A stretch of 64,000 bases of DNA, from NCBI RefSeq assembly GCF_009797025.1, contig NZ_CP047027.1, positions 372,001-436,000 of the forward strand, given 5' to 3'. Below are positions 49,301 to 56,968 of this stretch, one piece after another. The position numbers and the translations under genes are program-made. The stretch's first letter is position 1. The number at the start of each line of letters is the position of its first letter. The notes under the pieces were generated by a model. That model did not search any database and was not told the origin of the DNA. It saw only the letters and a list, made by a program, of their open reading frames with translations. Origin of the DNA: Cellulophaga sp. L1A9 (GTDB taxonomy: Bacteria; Bacteroidota; Bacteroidia; Flavobacteriales; Flavobacteriaceae).

Positions 49301-52300
49301 ACACCTGGCACCTACACAATTACAATTTATGACAATACAACCCCGGCATGTAGCTCTAAAACGTTTACCTTAGAGATTGTTCCTGCAGTAGAACCAAGTT
49401 TCACAGCAACACATGAAGCTGTTACTTGTTCTGGAAATTCTGATGGAATCATAGCTATTACTGAAGTTAATACTGGTATTAGCCCATCAACTTATACTAT
49501 AAGTCCTGCTGCTGCTACTTTTAACAGTACAACAAATAGTTTTGAAGGCCTGCCAGGTGGCACTTACGAAGTAACCGCAACTGGAACAAACGGTTGTACC
49601 ACAATTATAAGCAATATTGTAATAGACGAACCTTTATTGATTGCATTTAGCTTAATTGAAAGCCAATTTGGGTGTAGCGCTAATAACACAACAAATAATG
49701 CAGAACTTTCTGTAGACCCAACTAGTTTGGCTGGTGGTAGCGGTACTTATGTTCGTTATTTATTTGCTGACGATACAACGGGTAATATTTTACAGAATGG
49801 AACAAGTAATACTTATATATACACTAATTTAAATGGTGGTGATATACGTGTAACGGTTTTTGATGATAAAGGATGTTCCTCTAGTCAGGTAATTACCATT
49901 GATCCTTTTGATGCTTTAGAAGATGCAACTATAACAGTAGATGAAAATATCGATTGTGTAAATGCAGGTGAAGATATCAGCATTAATGTCACGGGTACTT
50001 ATTCAACTTATGCAACCAATCCTACAGATTACGAGTTTAGGTTATTGCCTGCAACTACATACCAAGCCTCTAATAACTTTACAGATTTAGGAGTTGGCAC
50101 CCATACCATAGGTATTAGAAATATTATAACAGGTTGTGAAATTACAAGAACGCATACTGTTGAACAGCCTAACACTTTTGATGTAACCGTAGATGTATTA
50201 TCTGATGTGGTATGTTTTGGTGATGATGGAAGTATACAATTAACACTAGTTGACGCTACATTTGTTGGTGGATTTACTTGGACAATTTATAATGCTTCAA
50301 GTACTGCGATCGACAATGGAACTTCTGCAGACTTAGGTCCAACAACTGCTATTCCTGTTCCTGCTGGTAATTATACAGTTACCATTATACAAGATGCATT
50401 CCCTGAATGTAGTCAAACAAGATCATTTACAATTACTACACCTCCTGCGGCTATTACATTAAATGCAGTACAAACCTCTAATGTAGGTTGTTCAAATGGT
50501 GAAGGTTCTGCAAACGTTTCTCCGGCTGGTGGAAAAACACTTTATGATATTGTATTAACAAATACAACTACAGGGTCTGTGTATACTGAACTTCAAGTAA
50601 ATGCTCATCTATTTGATGGCTTAGAAGCTGGAATATATGACGTTCAAGTAACGGACGATTTGGGTTGTGTTCAGACATTTAGTAGTGAGTTTACCTTAGT
50701 CGAACCAACGCCTTTAACAGGAACAATTACCAATACCGAATTAGAATGTAGTGGCGATACAGATGCTTCAGTTTCATTTGTCCTAGATCCTAGAAATGTA
50801 ACACCAAATTACAGCTATAGCCTAAACACATATTCTGATGCCACAGGTAGCACACTACTTCGTAACTCAGTTTCACAAACCAGTCCTGATTTCAATAATC
50901 TTGTATCAGGCTTCTATAGCATTACTATTACTGACGATATTAATTGTGAGTTCGAAACGGCTATTGTCGAGATTGTTGAACCAACTGATGTTGATGCACT
51001 ATTAATTACTGATAGAGCAATTAGTTGTCTTGATGGTGCTGATCTGTTGCTGGTAGCATCAGGCGGTACAGCTCCTTACACGTGGAGTGAAGATGGAATA
51101 AACTTCAACCCATTAAATGAAACTAATGGTACGGATACACACTTATTTGAAAATATGCCTGTTGGTATTTATAAGTATTATGTAAAGGATGACTTTAATT
51201 GTGTTTCAATAATTTCAAACACACTTACTGTAAATGCCATTGCAGACCTTGTTGTGAATCTTGACACCTCTGCAGCAAAAATTAATTGTTCAGGAGATAG
51301 TACAGCTGTTCTAATTGCTGATGCAGAAGGTGGACTTGGAAGTTATCAATACGCTTTATTTTCAGATGCTGCTCTAACAACAGAAATTCGTGCAAACCAA
51401 TCATCAGGTATTTTTACTGATTTAGCTAGTGGCACCTACTACGTTCGTGTACAAAGTAGAGATTGTGAGATTGTTTCTATTCCGGTTATTATTGATGAAC
51501 CAACGCCAATCACTGTCGATTATGATATCTCAGAAATAACTTGTAATGGTGAAAATGACGGTAGTATAGTTCTTAATTTAACTGGTGGTTCTGGTGTTTA
51601 TATGTATTCCATCTCCCCTAACCTCAACAGATTTGAATCAACGAACACTTTTGATGGACTGGCTCCTGGTGATTATACTGTCATCGCACAAGATAGTTTA
51701 GGCTGCTTCGAATTAATTGAATTTACACTTGTCGAGCCAGCCGAATTAACAATGACATCAACAGTTCAAGATGAAATTTGTTTAGACAGCAGTGACGGTT
51801 CAATTTCTCTTGCGATAGCAGGCGGAACAGCACCTTACTTTACGAGTATTAATGCTACAGATGATGCTGCCTTTGTTCAAGACAGAACTCTTTTTGAGAA
51901 TTTATCTGCAGGAACATATACAGTTTATGTAAAAGATACTAATGACTGTTTGACAACTGAAATTATAACCGTTGAAGTTGGTGTTAATTTAAATGCTACT
52001 GCAGAGGTATTGTATGAATGTACAGGTGACACTCCTAATACTAGTTTGATTCTTACCCTAGAAGACCAAACAGTAGGTAACGATGTATTATATGCTTTAG
52101 ATTCTACAGATCCTGCGGACTTTGTACTTGAACCAGATTTCACGAACATGACGCCTGGCGCTCATTATATCACTATTGCACATGCTAATGGATGTATTAG
52201 AACTTTTAACTTTGAGGTTGAAGGCTATGAACCACTTACGTTAAGCCTAGAGCAAAGAGGAATTAATGAAATTACTGCAATAGTTGCTGGAGGCAAAGAA

Positions 52301-52708
52301 GGCTATACCTTCTATATTGACGGTAAAGATAATGGAGACGATAATACTTTTTATATCAAACGAACAGATACATACACCATTCGTGTGGTAGATGAAAATG
52401 GATGTGAATCAGAAGCTAACATCTACATCGAGTTTATAGATATTGAGATCCCTAATTTCTTTACACCTGAAGGTGATGGTACTAATGATTTTTGGTTGCC
52501 TAAAAACATTGAGCAATTCCCGAACATCTATATTAATATCTATGATAGATACGGACGTTTAGTATACAAATTACAAGACAACCCAGAAGGTTGGAATGGC
52601 CTATACCAAAATACCGATTTACCGACAGGTGATTACTGGTATATTATTAAACTAAACGGTGCTGATGATGATAGAGAATTTGTTGGTCACTTTACCTTAT
52701 ACCGATAA
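40367..52708 (+). CDS. Giant T9SS-secreted SprB-repeat adhesin
   Basis: 4113 aa from the ATG at 40367. The frame is open back to a TTG at 40310, but only the ATG gives a standard signal peptide (MKKQLLFLLSLLTFSFASYAQ). Order: IgGFc-binding-like domain (about 22-540, signature DQPVPEENLGKEYVFIRG); DUF11 (about 545-675); a short TSP3 stretch; a DUF642-like carbohydrate-binding-type domain (about 695-865, with NESFEDP, VPGWFTTATDSRIEIW and HAELNAT); second DUF11 (about 930-1060); about 27 SprB-type repeats (about 1400-3960), each with a conserved Cys near its start; and a T9SS type B sorting domain (about 4025-4113, NFFTPEGDGTNDFWLPKN). SprB in F. johnsoniae is the mobile gliding adhesin, so a motility or attachment role is plausible. 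No SprF gene is adjacent. Confidence 0.94.
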   Translation: MKKQLLFLLSLLTFSFASYAQLSDLHYLPPLKQGGTSNTITNQAVYLSTPETTAFTVNVYQGTNTTAVNTFTIDNSTPAIWTLANSNNNITLVEDANTGIVLTDSGLRFESTGGEEFYVNYRGSSTPQAASLTSKGRKAMGTSFKWGGIPNIGRDSSLSNTLGIMATEDNTIVTLSGYDKDCVFRLGSNVSGITSNSYTIILNANESFVFEAYVGTTGSTAQREGWIGASIDSNKDIVISNGAINFGVIAGSASRDAGLDQPVPEENLGKEYVFIRGNGTTNTEFPLIIATQDNTNIYINGSTTPETTIDEGEYYQIPSTYYSTTTAGANMLVTTSKDAYAYQCLAGASGQQTIGLNFIAPVNCLLPDKLDNLPSITSMAGTTLTGGLTIIAAVNTPDDNIKVYEDGVEYTSMPASDAVAGSSNWKTFFIPNLSGDISVTSTGPMAVGFFGYNSNRGVAGYFSGFDTVPEVVLDINGGVVGDCFSGSTIFEASDDNFDAYQWYFDGEIIEDANDYEFAATAAGDYFLRGTKGPCTYDSQTITIFYCEPEIVINKTVDQAEITEGETATFTIRAENLGFENITNLQVTDNIPAGLTLVSASTITGSWNGSVWNIGTLEPGKPVFLELEVVGDEIEIESLVNIKNTVSHTQDQVDENITEDILSASIIVHNDFDNDGVIDIIDVDDDNDGIYDSDECEGAFCFESITNESFEDPIVSSFALLNENSVPGWFTTATDSRIEIWRSGFLGVDSYDGNQHAELNATRYGALYQNLCLTPGTVMNWSLRHRGRAGTDTMQLRIGADLASATVQATMTTGNTAWVLYSGTYTVPVGQTNTVFVFEAISTASNISIGNFIDDIDINILVPESCADSDGDGYPNNIDHDSDDDGCTDADEFYKDNNADADDGGEYGAGIPVVDPDTGAVIAASYILAQAPKIILENTSEDLGGTDINGQEISLGDTFDYVLRFQNTGDDDATGYTIRNVLPENVTLDDVDVTGATGTTFSHDAVSNEIIFTIPDNLVQVSDPEYTIRITVTLSNNCSEFVNACSEIIENLVYSTYQGITNTTTFSDEPGSTNTPVCSDAAAIASNSILNDLSNCNTARTVQLCGDDVILSAGTGFTTYVWAIDTNGNGQIDSSETAINDGDPDGDSSTLLVTSVGDYIVEKSGATDCSDLVELITVELFGSTQTNPVIEFFNAVNSDTNTDNDLQGEILTCSIDGSQLPQIFLCGENDEATIQLGITDADNIVWEQLDESSCSGVVDNCATTNLTCTWNTLATTDNYTVTESGKFRVVINYKNGCFSRFYFNVYKNTLNIEYISSDILCSTPGNIRITNPITNYGFQLVNAITNNIVIPFSSNNGPNFDLTTSGSYIVQITQLDPTTGDPIENACIFETEEIGIIEKNYEVNITTTPADCSGFGTIGIQALNVLPYYHYELRLDDGTNSGAGTFFQEHVVENDNTYTFDSVPTGNYIVITTTDDGCTDTQNVFVDEYADLTLSASVTENITCNAGLITLTPAGGYANPNYKMAIWSKDGVSAYTDADDIPDSAIKTTTDFLFLDSSAAGEYIFIVIDENKCSTLSNSVTIIDLGPVVVSASHSQIVCADSSTSELTVTASGGTAPYEYSIDGGVTYKTTNVFTNNSAGIYTITVRDSSGSTTSRCTETIEYEIDQPFRLTASAAILEDVACDPLGALVKILNPNGGEAPYTYSFDGGTNYTAIDEQRLISGTYNLSIKDNLGCTYDMELTVPDSVIDPSLNSDVTYDCDGNGTITISSNNTTDFTYSYSLDGTINTPSNSNEFTNVAPGTYQVTVGYSSTISPSQSTLFTENFGTGITTQIDEVGTGYCYEPQDGTATDCNLGPEGILVNGEYAITSAVTNPNTTWRSPNDNTGLTDGRFMAIGVSTLAGNNNIIWSRTGLEVLANKEITVSFYAYNIQIASATGDNPEILVQLVDASGTVISSTATTSIPKNNDADDWHLREVTFNPGANTAVGIVLRTNINSDNGNFLVLDDITASQTPEVCETTQNLSVIVEDDQEFNVTILGSTDPTCSSDSDGNIRFEVENFDSTTGYEYSLDGGTNWIAESTAIFTTPSTLAAGSYSIMVRKTADNTCIATSASSVTLTAPTEIVPDLQLKDAFTCFNTGATLEASASAGTPGYEYQLEDSADSIIRAYQAEVTFTNVPAGDYVLRVRDANGCEVVSTSTVTVVAPEVVDFDLTSVACYDGTNNATITVSVTAGNGDYTFRINNGAWITPTPTSATTHTFTNLANGTYTIDVDDAYSCGPVQKTITVNPQLRGDATLQSDLTCSADAVINMNIVGGSGVYTYEWSNSSTGPWNATGFTANTFSTSTAGTYYFQATDNATIPCVFVTNAVVVTTPDTPIITSVTPTDLTCNGDNTGSLDIIIDTTVGLAPYTINVLNTTTGTDYLEETTSLTAGTYTVRVTDSKNCFVEQTVTINEPLIVDPNITKTDIVCGALGTDLGSITVDASGGNATYIYRLNNADFSVSETYDTSSGTNNYTFSDLDFGDYKVTVTDINGCEIVTDITITTGPDILITTSGTSGCTMGSGEMLVEADNSTGATLGTGPFYFAIFPAPDFDITDTTNWHASTTTSPALPSYNFTGLTPGVSYTFIVHDASSGCEYYQEADVPVATSSTLTSTIDAVTAITCFGSADGIVAFTIDSYTATTVDYEIYSYATNTSLGITGNITGAAGGPETEIAMSLPPGKFYILFTEIDGTNAGCVNASETFIVEQAPTLLEVTATATKNANCNESGTITAAGRYGEGPYEYQYLSDVAPAPTATSAGWETSTTKSVSAGDYIVYIKDASNCIQQDAVTIGFHSAPDIDTVVVDDFCADEGDYSVTVTLVTPDTAAYLISLNGGAPQTSNFVNGEFVVTGLSSSASMQSISVFDVNGCGDFDTFEIAARFQASAQITKLLDCSLSPNAEITIAAFDGYGTFDYEINGPDSQTRTALPSPTNSVVWDNATTPGTYTITIYDNTTPACSSKTFTLEIVPAVEPSFTATHEAVTCSGNSDGIIAITEVNTGISPSTYTISPAAATFNSTTNSFEGLPGGTYEVTATGTNGCTTIISNIVIDEPLLIAFSLIESQFGCSANNTTNNAELSVDPTSLAGGSGTYVRYLFADDTTGNILQNGTSNTYIYTNLNGGDIRVTVFDDKGCSSSQVITIDPFDALEDATITVDENIDCVNAGEDISINVTGTYSTYATNPTDYEFRLLPATTYQASNNFTDLGVGTHTIGIRNIITGCEITRTHTVEQPNTFDVTVDVLSDVVCFGDDGSIQLTLVDATFVGGFTWTIYNASSTAIDNGTSADLGPTTAIPVPAGNYTVTIIQDAFPECSQTRSFTITTPPAAITLNAVQTSNVGCSNGEGSANVSPAGGKTLYDIVLTNTTTGSVYTELQVNAHLFDGLEAGIYDVQVTDDLGCVQTFSSEFTLVEPTPLTGTITNTELECSGDTDASVSFVLDPRNVTPNYSYSLNTYSDATGSTLLRNSVSQTSPDFNNLVSGFYSITITDDINCEFETAIVEIVEPTDVDALLITDRAISCLDGADLLLVASGGTAPYTWSEDGINFNPLNETNGTDTHLFENMPVGIYKYYVKDDFNCVSIISNTLTVNAIADLVVNLDTSAAKINCSGDSTAVLIADAEGGLGSYQYALFSDAALTTEIRANQSSGIFTDLASGTYYVRVQSRDCEIVSIPVIIDEPTPITVDYDISEITCNGENDGSIVLNLTGGSGVYMYSISPNLNRFESTNTFDGLAPGDYTVIAQDSLGCFELIEFTLVEPAELTMTSTVQDEICLDSSDGSISLAIAGGTAPYFTSINATDDAAFVQDRTLFENLSAGTYTVYVKDTNDCLTTEIITVEVGVNLNATAEVLYECTGDTPNTSLILTLEDQTVGNDVLYALDSTDPADFVLEPDFTNMTPGAHYITIAHANGCIRTFNFEVEGYEPLTLSLEQRGINEITAIVAGGKEGYTFYIDGKDNGDDNTFYIKRTDTYTIRVVDENGCESEANIYIEFIDIEIPNFFTPEGDGTNDFWLPKNIEQFPNIYINIYDRYGRLVYKLQDNPEGWNGLYQNTDLPTGDYWYIIKLNGADDDREFVGHFTLYR
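44586..52240 (+). repeat. About 27 diverged SprB-type repeats
   Basis: Repeat units of roughly 80-100 codons, each beginning with a Cys-containing stretch such as VTAITCFGSADG, TPTDLTCNGDNTG or ISEITCNGENDG and ending in a (L/I)..GTY.(V/I).V.D..GC segment. Unlike the other arrays here, the units are diverged at DNA level, so this array is older or under diversifying pressure. The count is by eye. Confidence 0.8.
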
Positions 52709-52729
52709 ATAGCGTATACATTTAATTTT

Positions 52730-52776
52730 AAAATCCGAATAGATAGCCAAAAACTATCTATTCGGATTTTATTTTT
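52730..52776 (+). terminator. Rho-independent terminator after the SprB-repeat adhesin
   Basis: A perfect 17-bp stem (AAAATCCGAATAGATAG with CTATCTATTCGGATTTT), a 7-nt loop and then ATTTTTC. It begins 22 bp after the stop codon. Confidence 0.92.
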
Positions 52777-52869
52777 CTGGTCTTGATTGATAACATCAAA
52801 AATAAAGAAGGCATACCACAGGTTTCAAGGCTCTCACAACAAAAAGTTTCTCTCTGAAACTAAGAAACC

Positions 52870-52877
52870 TAACTTTG
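52870..52877 (+). promoter_or_regulatory. Promoter -7 box for the 686-aa surface protein
   Basis: TAACTTTG, an excellent match to TAnnTTTG, lies 60 bp before the start at 52930 and after the upstream terminator, so this gene probably has its own transcript. Confidence 0.5.
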
Positions 52878-52929
52878 TAAATATTCACATGTTTTATAAG
52901 GAGTATCTTAAAAAACATAGGTCCAAACG

Positions 52930-54990
52930 ATGAAACACATTTTTATACTCTTTTTTTTATTGTTTATAGGCGCTAATTTAGTGCACGCACAGCTGAGCGA
53001 TTTACACTATTTACCCCCTTTAAAACAAGGAGGTAATAACCAAGCAATACAACAACAGGCATTTTATCTATCTACTCCGGAAACAACAACTTTCACTGTC
53101 AATGCTTATTTAGGTACTAGTGCTACTCCTATCACTACATTTTCTTTATCCAAAGCTAGTCCCGCAGTATACAATCCTGGAAATAGTGACAACAATATAT
53201 CTCTAGTCAGCAATGCTAATACAGGAATTGTTCTAAATAGTAGTGGTTTAAGATTTGAGGCGCCTAACGGCGAAGAATTTTATGTAAATTACAGAGGAAT
53301 CTCTGGTTCGCAAGCAGCTTCCTTAACTTCTAAAGGAAGAGCCGCTATGGGCACCCGTTTTAAATGGGGAGGAGTTCCTAATCTCGGTACTCACGTATCA
53401 AAATCGAACACCGTGGGTATCATGGCTACCGAAAATAATACCTTGATTACGTTATCAGGATACGATCCTGATTGTGTTTTCAGGTTAGGAACCAACGCTT
53501 CTGGGATAACAGCAGATTCCTATCAAGTTACATTAAACGCCAATGAATCTTTTGTATTTGAGGCATATATGGGCAATACATTTTCTATAGCGCAAAGCCA
53601 AGGGTGGATTGGCGCTTCTATCGTTTCTGATAAGAATATTGTCATAAGTAATGGTTCTTTAAACTACGGAAGACAAGAAAATTCTTCAAATCGTGATGCA
53701 GGAATAGATCAACCTGTTCCTGAAAATAAATTAGGAAAGGAATATGTTTTTGTAAGAGGAAATGGCGGAACCAGTGGCGCTACAGAATTCCCGCTTATAA
53801 TTGCAACTCAGAATAACACTGAAATTTATGTTAATGGAAGTACCACGGCACTTGCGACATTAAATAATGGCGACTATTTTGAAATACCTAGTAGCTACTA
53901 TTCGTCTAACGTTATAGGAGCCAATATGTTTGTGTCTACTTCTAAAGATGCTTACGCATATCAATGTTTAGCTGGGTCTAGCGCAATATATACTCAAGGA
54001 TTAAATTTTGTTGCTCCTGTCAACTGTCTTTTACCAGACATCATGGACAACATACCAGACATCACTAATGTTGCAGGCACAACACTTTCTGGTGGAGTAA
54101 CCATCATTGCCTCTACCTCTACTCCTGATGCTAATATTACAGTAACAGATGGTACTGGTGCAGTAGCACTGCCCGCCCCATCGAGTGTTGCAGGAACTAC
54201 CTTGTGGAAAACGTATTATGTTCCAGGATTAACTGGCGATGTAAGTGTTGAATCTACGGGACCAATTGCTGTTGGTTTTATAGGCTTTAATGGCGCTAGA
54301 GGTATTGCAGGATATTTTTCTGGTTTTGATACCGTTCCTGAAGTAGATCTGCAAGTAACTGGAGGCGGTTGTTTACCTGCTGCTGAGGTAGAAGTTGTAG
54401 ATCCTAATTTTGATAATTATCAATGGTACGAAAATGGATCTTTGATTGCAGGAGCCAATAGTGCAACATATACCCCAAGCAGTGCCGGAGATTATTATGT
54501 GCGTGTAACAAAAGGAGGTTGCACCTATGATTCTCAACCCTTAACGGCCTATTATTGTGACCCTGATATTGTACTTAATAAAGATGCAGATCAAAATGTG
54601 GTATATGATGGTGATACCGTAACTTTTACCATTACTGTTGAAACCTTAGGAATAGATGCTGTTACCAATTTAGTATTGACGGATGTATTGCCTACGGGTC
54701 TAGAATTAATTTCATTTTCAGTTTCTAAAGGATCGTTTACTTACCCTAATTGGAATGTAGGCAGTATGGATTCTGGAGATTTAGAAACCTTAACCCTTGT
54801 CACTAAAGCTGGACTAGAAAATCTATATATCTCAACAGTAAATTATACAAATACCGTTTCTAATAATCAAGATCAAACCGATTCCAATACGACAACAGAT
54901 GATCCTTCTGCGACAGTTACTGTAAATAAAACAGTCCCTACAACAGTCATTACAAATAGGAAAATCACCTATCGTGTGAATAGAAATTAA
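52930..54990 (+). CDS. Secreted IgGFc-binding-like/DUF11 protein without a sorting domain
   Basis: 686 aa. Signal peptide (about residues 1-23, ending LVHAQ), IgGFc-binding-like domain closely similar to that of the 4113-aa adhesin (about 24-540; LSDLHYLPPLKQGG, DQPVPENKLGKEYVFVRG), then one DUF11 domain (about 545-665). It ends shortly afterwards in a basic tail TTVITNRKITYRVNRN with no type A or type B T9SS domain that I recognise. It looks like the head plus first stalk domain of the larger adhesins. It may be a free-standing natural form, since the ending is clean and the tail is distinctive, or a truncated copy. Localisation beyond the periplasm is uncertain. Confidence 0.9.
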   Translation: MKHIFILFFLLFIGANLVHAQLSDLHYLPPLKQGGNNQAIQQQAFYLSTPETTTFTVNAYLGTSATPITTFSLSKASPAVYNPGNSDNNISLVSNANTGIVLNSSGLRFEAPNGEEFYVNYRGISGSQAASLTSKGRAAMGTRFKWGGVPNLGTHVSKSNTVGIMATENNTLITLSGYDPDCVFRLGTNASGITADSYQVTLNANESFVFEAYMGNTFSIAQSQGWIGASIVSDKNIVISNGSLNYGRQENSSNRDAGIDQPVPENKLGKEYVFVRGNGGTSGATEFPLIIATQNNTEIYVNGSTTALATLNNGDYFEIPSSYYSSNVIGANMFVSTSKDAYAYQCLAGSSAIYTQGLNFVAPVNCLLPDIMDNIPDITNVAGTTLSGGVTIIASTSTPDANITVTDGTGAVALPAPSSVAGTTLWKTYYVPGLTGDVSVESTGPIAVGFIGFNGARGIAGYFSGFDTVPEVDLQVTGGGCLPAAEVEVVDPNFDNYQWYENGSLIAGANSATYTPSSAGDYYVRVTKGGCTYDSQPLTAYYCDPDIVLNKDADQNVVYDGDTVTFTITVETLGIDAVTNLVLTDVLPTGLELISFSVSKGSFTYPNWNVGSMDSGDLETLTLVTKAGLENLYISTVNYTNTVSNNQDQTDSNTTTDDPSATVTVNKTVPTTVITNRKITYRVNRN

Positions 54991-55082
54991 CGTATCCTTC
55001 TTTCAAATTTTATTTTTTAAAGTTTTCTGTAACAATTAGTCTTCTAATTCGTCAAACAGACACAACCTTAAATAAATCAATT

Positions 55083-55979
55083 TTGAATACCATCTTAACA
55101 GTCTCCAACTTAACAAAAAAATTCGGGCCACTAGTCGCCGTTAATGATTTATCATTCACGATAGAAAAAGGAAATGTTTACGGCATCCTAGGTCCTAATG
55201 GAAGTGGTAAATCTACTACCTTAGGAATTGCCTTAAATGTGGTAAACAAGACTTCTGGAGCATTTAGTTGGTTCGATGGAAAAATATCTACGCACAACGC
55301 GTTGAAAAAAGTGGGTGCCATTATAGAAAGACCTAATTTCTACCCATATATGACGGCAGTACAAAACTTGAAATTAGTCTGTAAGATTAAAGAGGTTCCA
55401 ACCACAAAAATTGAAGAAAAACTAGCGTTAGTTGGACTTTTAGAACGTAAAGACAGTAAGTTTAAAACCTACTCATTAGGAATGAAGCAACGCTTAGCAA
55501 TAGCTTCTGCCCTACTTAATGATCCTGAAATTTTAATTTTGGACGAACCTACCAACGGTCTTGATCCACAAGGAATACACCAGATTAGAGAAATTATTAA
55601 AAAAATTGCATCACAAGGAACTACAATCCTTTTAGCATCGCATCTTCTTGATGAGGTAGAGAAAGTATGTAGCCATGTGGTTATTCTTCAAAGAGGAGTA
55701 AAACTTTATTCTGGAAGTGTAGATAACATGTTAGCAAGCTTTGGTTTTTTTGAGCTTAGAACGTCACAAGAACAAAACCTTCTCACCTATTTAGAAAGTG
55801 ATAGTAGATTTGGAACTATAAAAAATGAAGATGGTTTAATTACCGCTTACCTCAAAGAAGATTTACGTGCAGAAGATTTAAATAAATTGTTATTTGAAAA
55901 AGGCATTATTCTATCACAGCTCTCTAAAAGACGTGAAAGCCTTGAAGAACAATTCTTGACAATAACAAAAAACGCTTAA
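55083..55979 (+). CDS. ABC transporter ATP-binding protein
   Basis: 298 aa. Walker A GPNGSGKST (about residues 37-45), ABC signature YSLGMKQRLAIASAL, Walker B ILILDEPTNGLDP and the switch histidine in LLASHLLDEVE. It belongs to the ABC-2 exporter class, like the nucleases that power small-substrate or antibiotic exporters; the substrate is unknown. The best start is a TTG at 55083, because MNTILTVSNLTKKFG then aligns with the usual family N-terminus and no in-frame ATG exists nearby. The permease gene follows after 37 bp, so the two are probably co-transcribed. Confidence 0.93.
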   Translation: MNTILTVSNLTKKFGPLVAVNDLSFTIEKGNVYGILGPNGSGKSTTLGIALNVVNKTSGAFSWFDGKISTHNALKKVGAIIERPNFYPYMTAVQNLKLVCKIKEVPTTKIEEKLALVGLLERKDSKFKTYSLGMKQRLAIASALLNDPEILILDEPTNGLDPQGIHQIREIIKKIASQGTTILLASHLLDEVEKVCSHVVILQRGVKLYSGSVDNMLASFGFFELRTSQEQNLLTYLESDSRFGTIKNEDGLITAYLKEDLRAEDLNKLLFEKGIILSQLSKRRESLEEQFLTITKNA

Positions 55980-56016
55980 TTCTAAGTATTCCACACCACC
56001 TAAAAATCAATCTAAA

Positions 56017-56850
56017 ATGATCCGTTTACTTCAAATAGAATTTATAAAACTTTGGAATAATAGAGCTAGTAAAGTACTAATAATAGCCTATTTCTTCTTG
56101 ATTACAACGATTGCTCTTACTGCAGCTATTAAGTTTGACTTTGGTCCTTTCAAATTTCATCTAGCAGAGCAAGGAATTTTTAATTTCCCATACATTTGGC
56201 ATTTCAACACATTTGTTACGGCCTTTTTTAAACTCTTTCTGGCCATTGTAATTGTTTCCATGATGGCAAATGAGTATAGCAATAAGACCATCAAACAAAA
56301 CTTAATTGACGGACTATCGAAAAAAGAATTTATCCTTTCTAAATTTTTAACGGTACTTACATTTTCATTAATATCAACACTTTTCGTATTCATTGTTTCC
56401 TTAGCCTTAGGTTTAGCCTACTCAGATTTTACAGAAATCTCTATTATTTTTTCTGATTTAGAATTTATACTAGCCTACTTTATAAAACTAGTGGGGTTTT
56501 TCTCTTTTTGTTTATTCTTAGGGGTTCTAATAAAACGATCAGCATTTGCATTAGGGTTTTTAATTTTATGGCAAATTATAGAGCTTTTTATAAGAGGAAT
56601 TATCCGCTGGCAGTTATTTGATGGGAAGACAACAGACATCATCATGGGCTTTTTTCCATTACAAGCAATGTCTAACTTAATTAAGGAGCCCTTCTCTAGA
56701 TTTAAAGTGGTACAAAGTGCCGCTGCTGAATTGGGTCAGAAACTTGAATTAAACTATCACGTACACTGGTATGAACTTCTTATCGTAGTTTGCTGGACTG
56801 CTATTTTCATCTATTTATCCTATGCATTATTAAAGAAAAGAGATTTGTAG
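56017..56850 (+). CDS. ABC-2 type transporter permease
   Basis: 277 aa with about six hydrophobic segments. The start MIRLLQIEFIKLWNNRASK is typical of ABC-2 permeases of the NatB/BcrB-like class, with a first cytosolic helix before the first membrane span at about residue 20. ANEYSNKTIKQNLIDGLSKKEF is the usual cytosolic coupling loop. It is the partner of the ATPase encoded 37 bp upstream. Substrate unknown. Confidence 0.9.
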   Translation: MIRLLQIEFIKLWNNRASKVLIIAYFFLITTIALTAAIKFDFGPFKFHLAEQGIFNFPYIWHFNTFVTAFFKLFLAIVIVSMMANEYSNKTIKQNLIDGLSKKEFILSKFLTVLTFSLISTLFVFIVSLALGLAYSDFTEISIIFSDLEFILAYFIKLVGFFSFCLFLGVLIKRSAFALGFLILWQIIELFIRGIIRWQLFDGKTTDIIMGFFPLQAMSNLIKEPFSRFKVVQSAAAELGQKLELNYHVHWYELLIVVCWTAIFIYLSYALLKKRDL

Positions 56851-56890
56851 TATATTGTAGCGTCTGAGAAACGCACTGAAAATGAATAAT

Positions 56891-56937
56891 GAAGAAGTAA
56901 CCAACGCTATAAAGAGTATAGTTTTGGTTACTTCTTC
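56891..56937. terminator. Inverted repeat after the ABC transporter pair, possible terminator
   Basis: GAAGAAGTAACCA pairs perfectly with TGGTTACTTCTTC over 13 bp with a 21-nt loop. There is no T-run after it on the plus strand, so it is a weaker terminator candidate than the others here and may act differently. Confidence 0.5.
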
Positions 56938-56968
56938 TACTTCATCTGAGCGATAAAAACAGCAGCAG

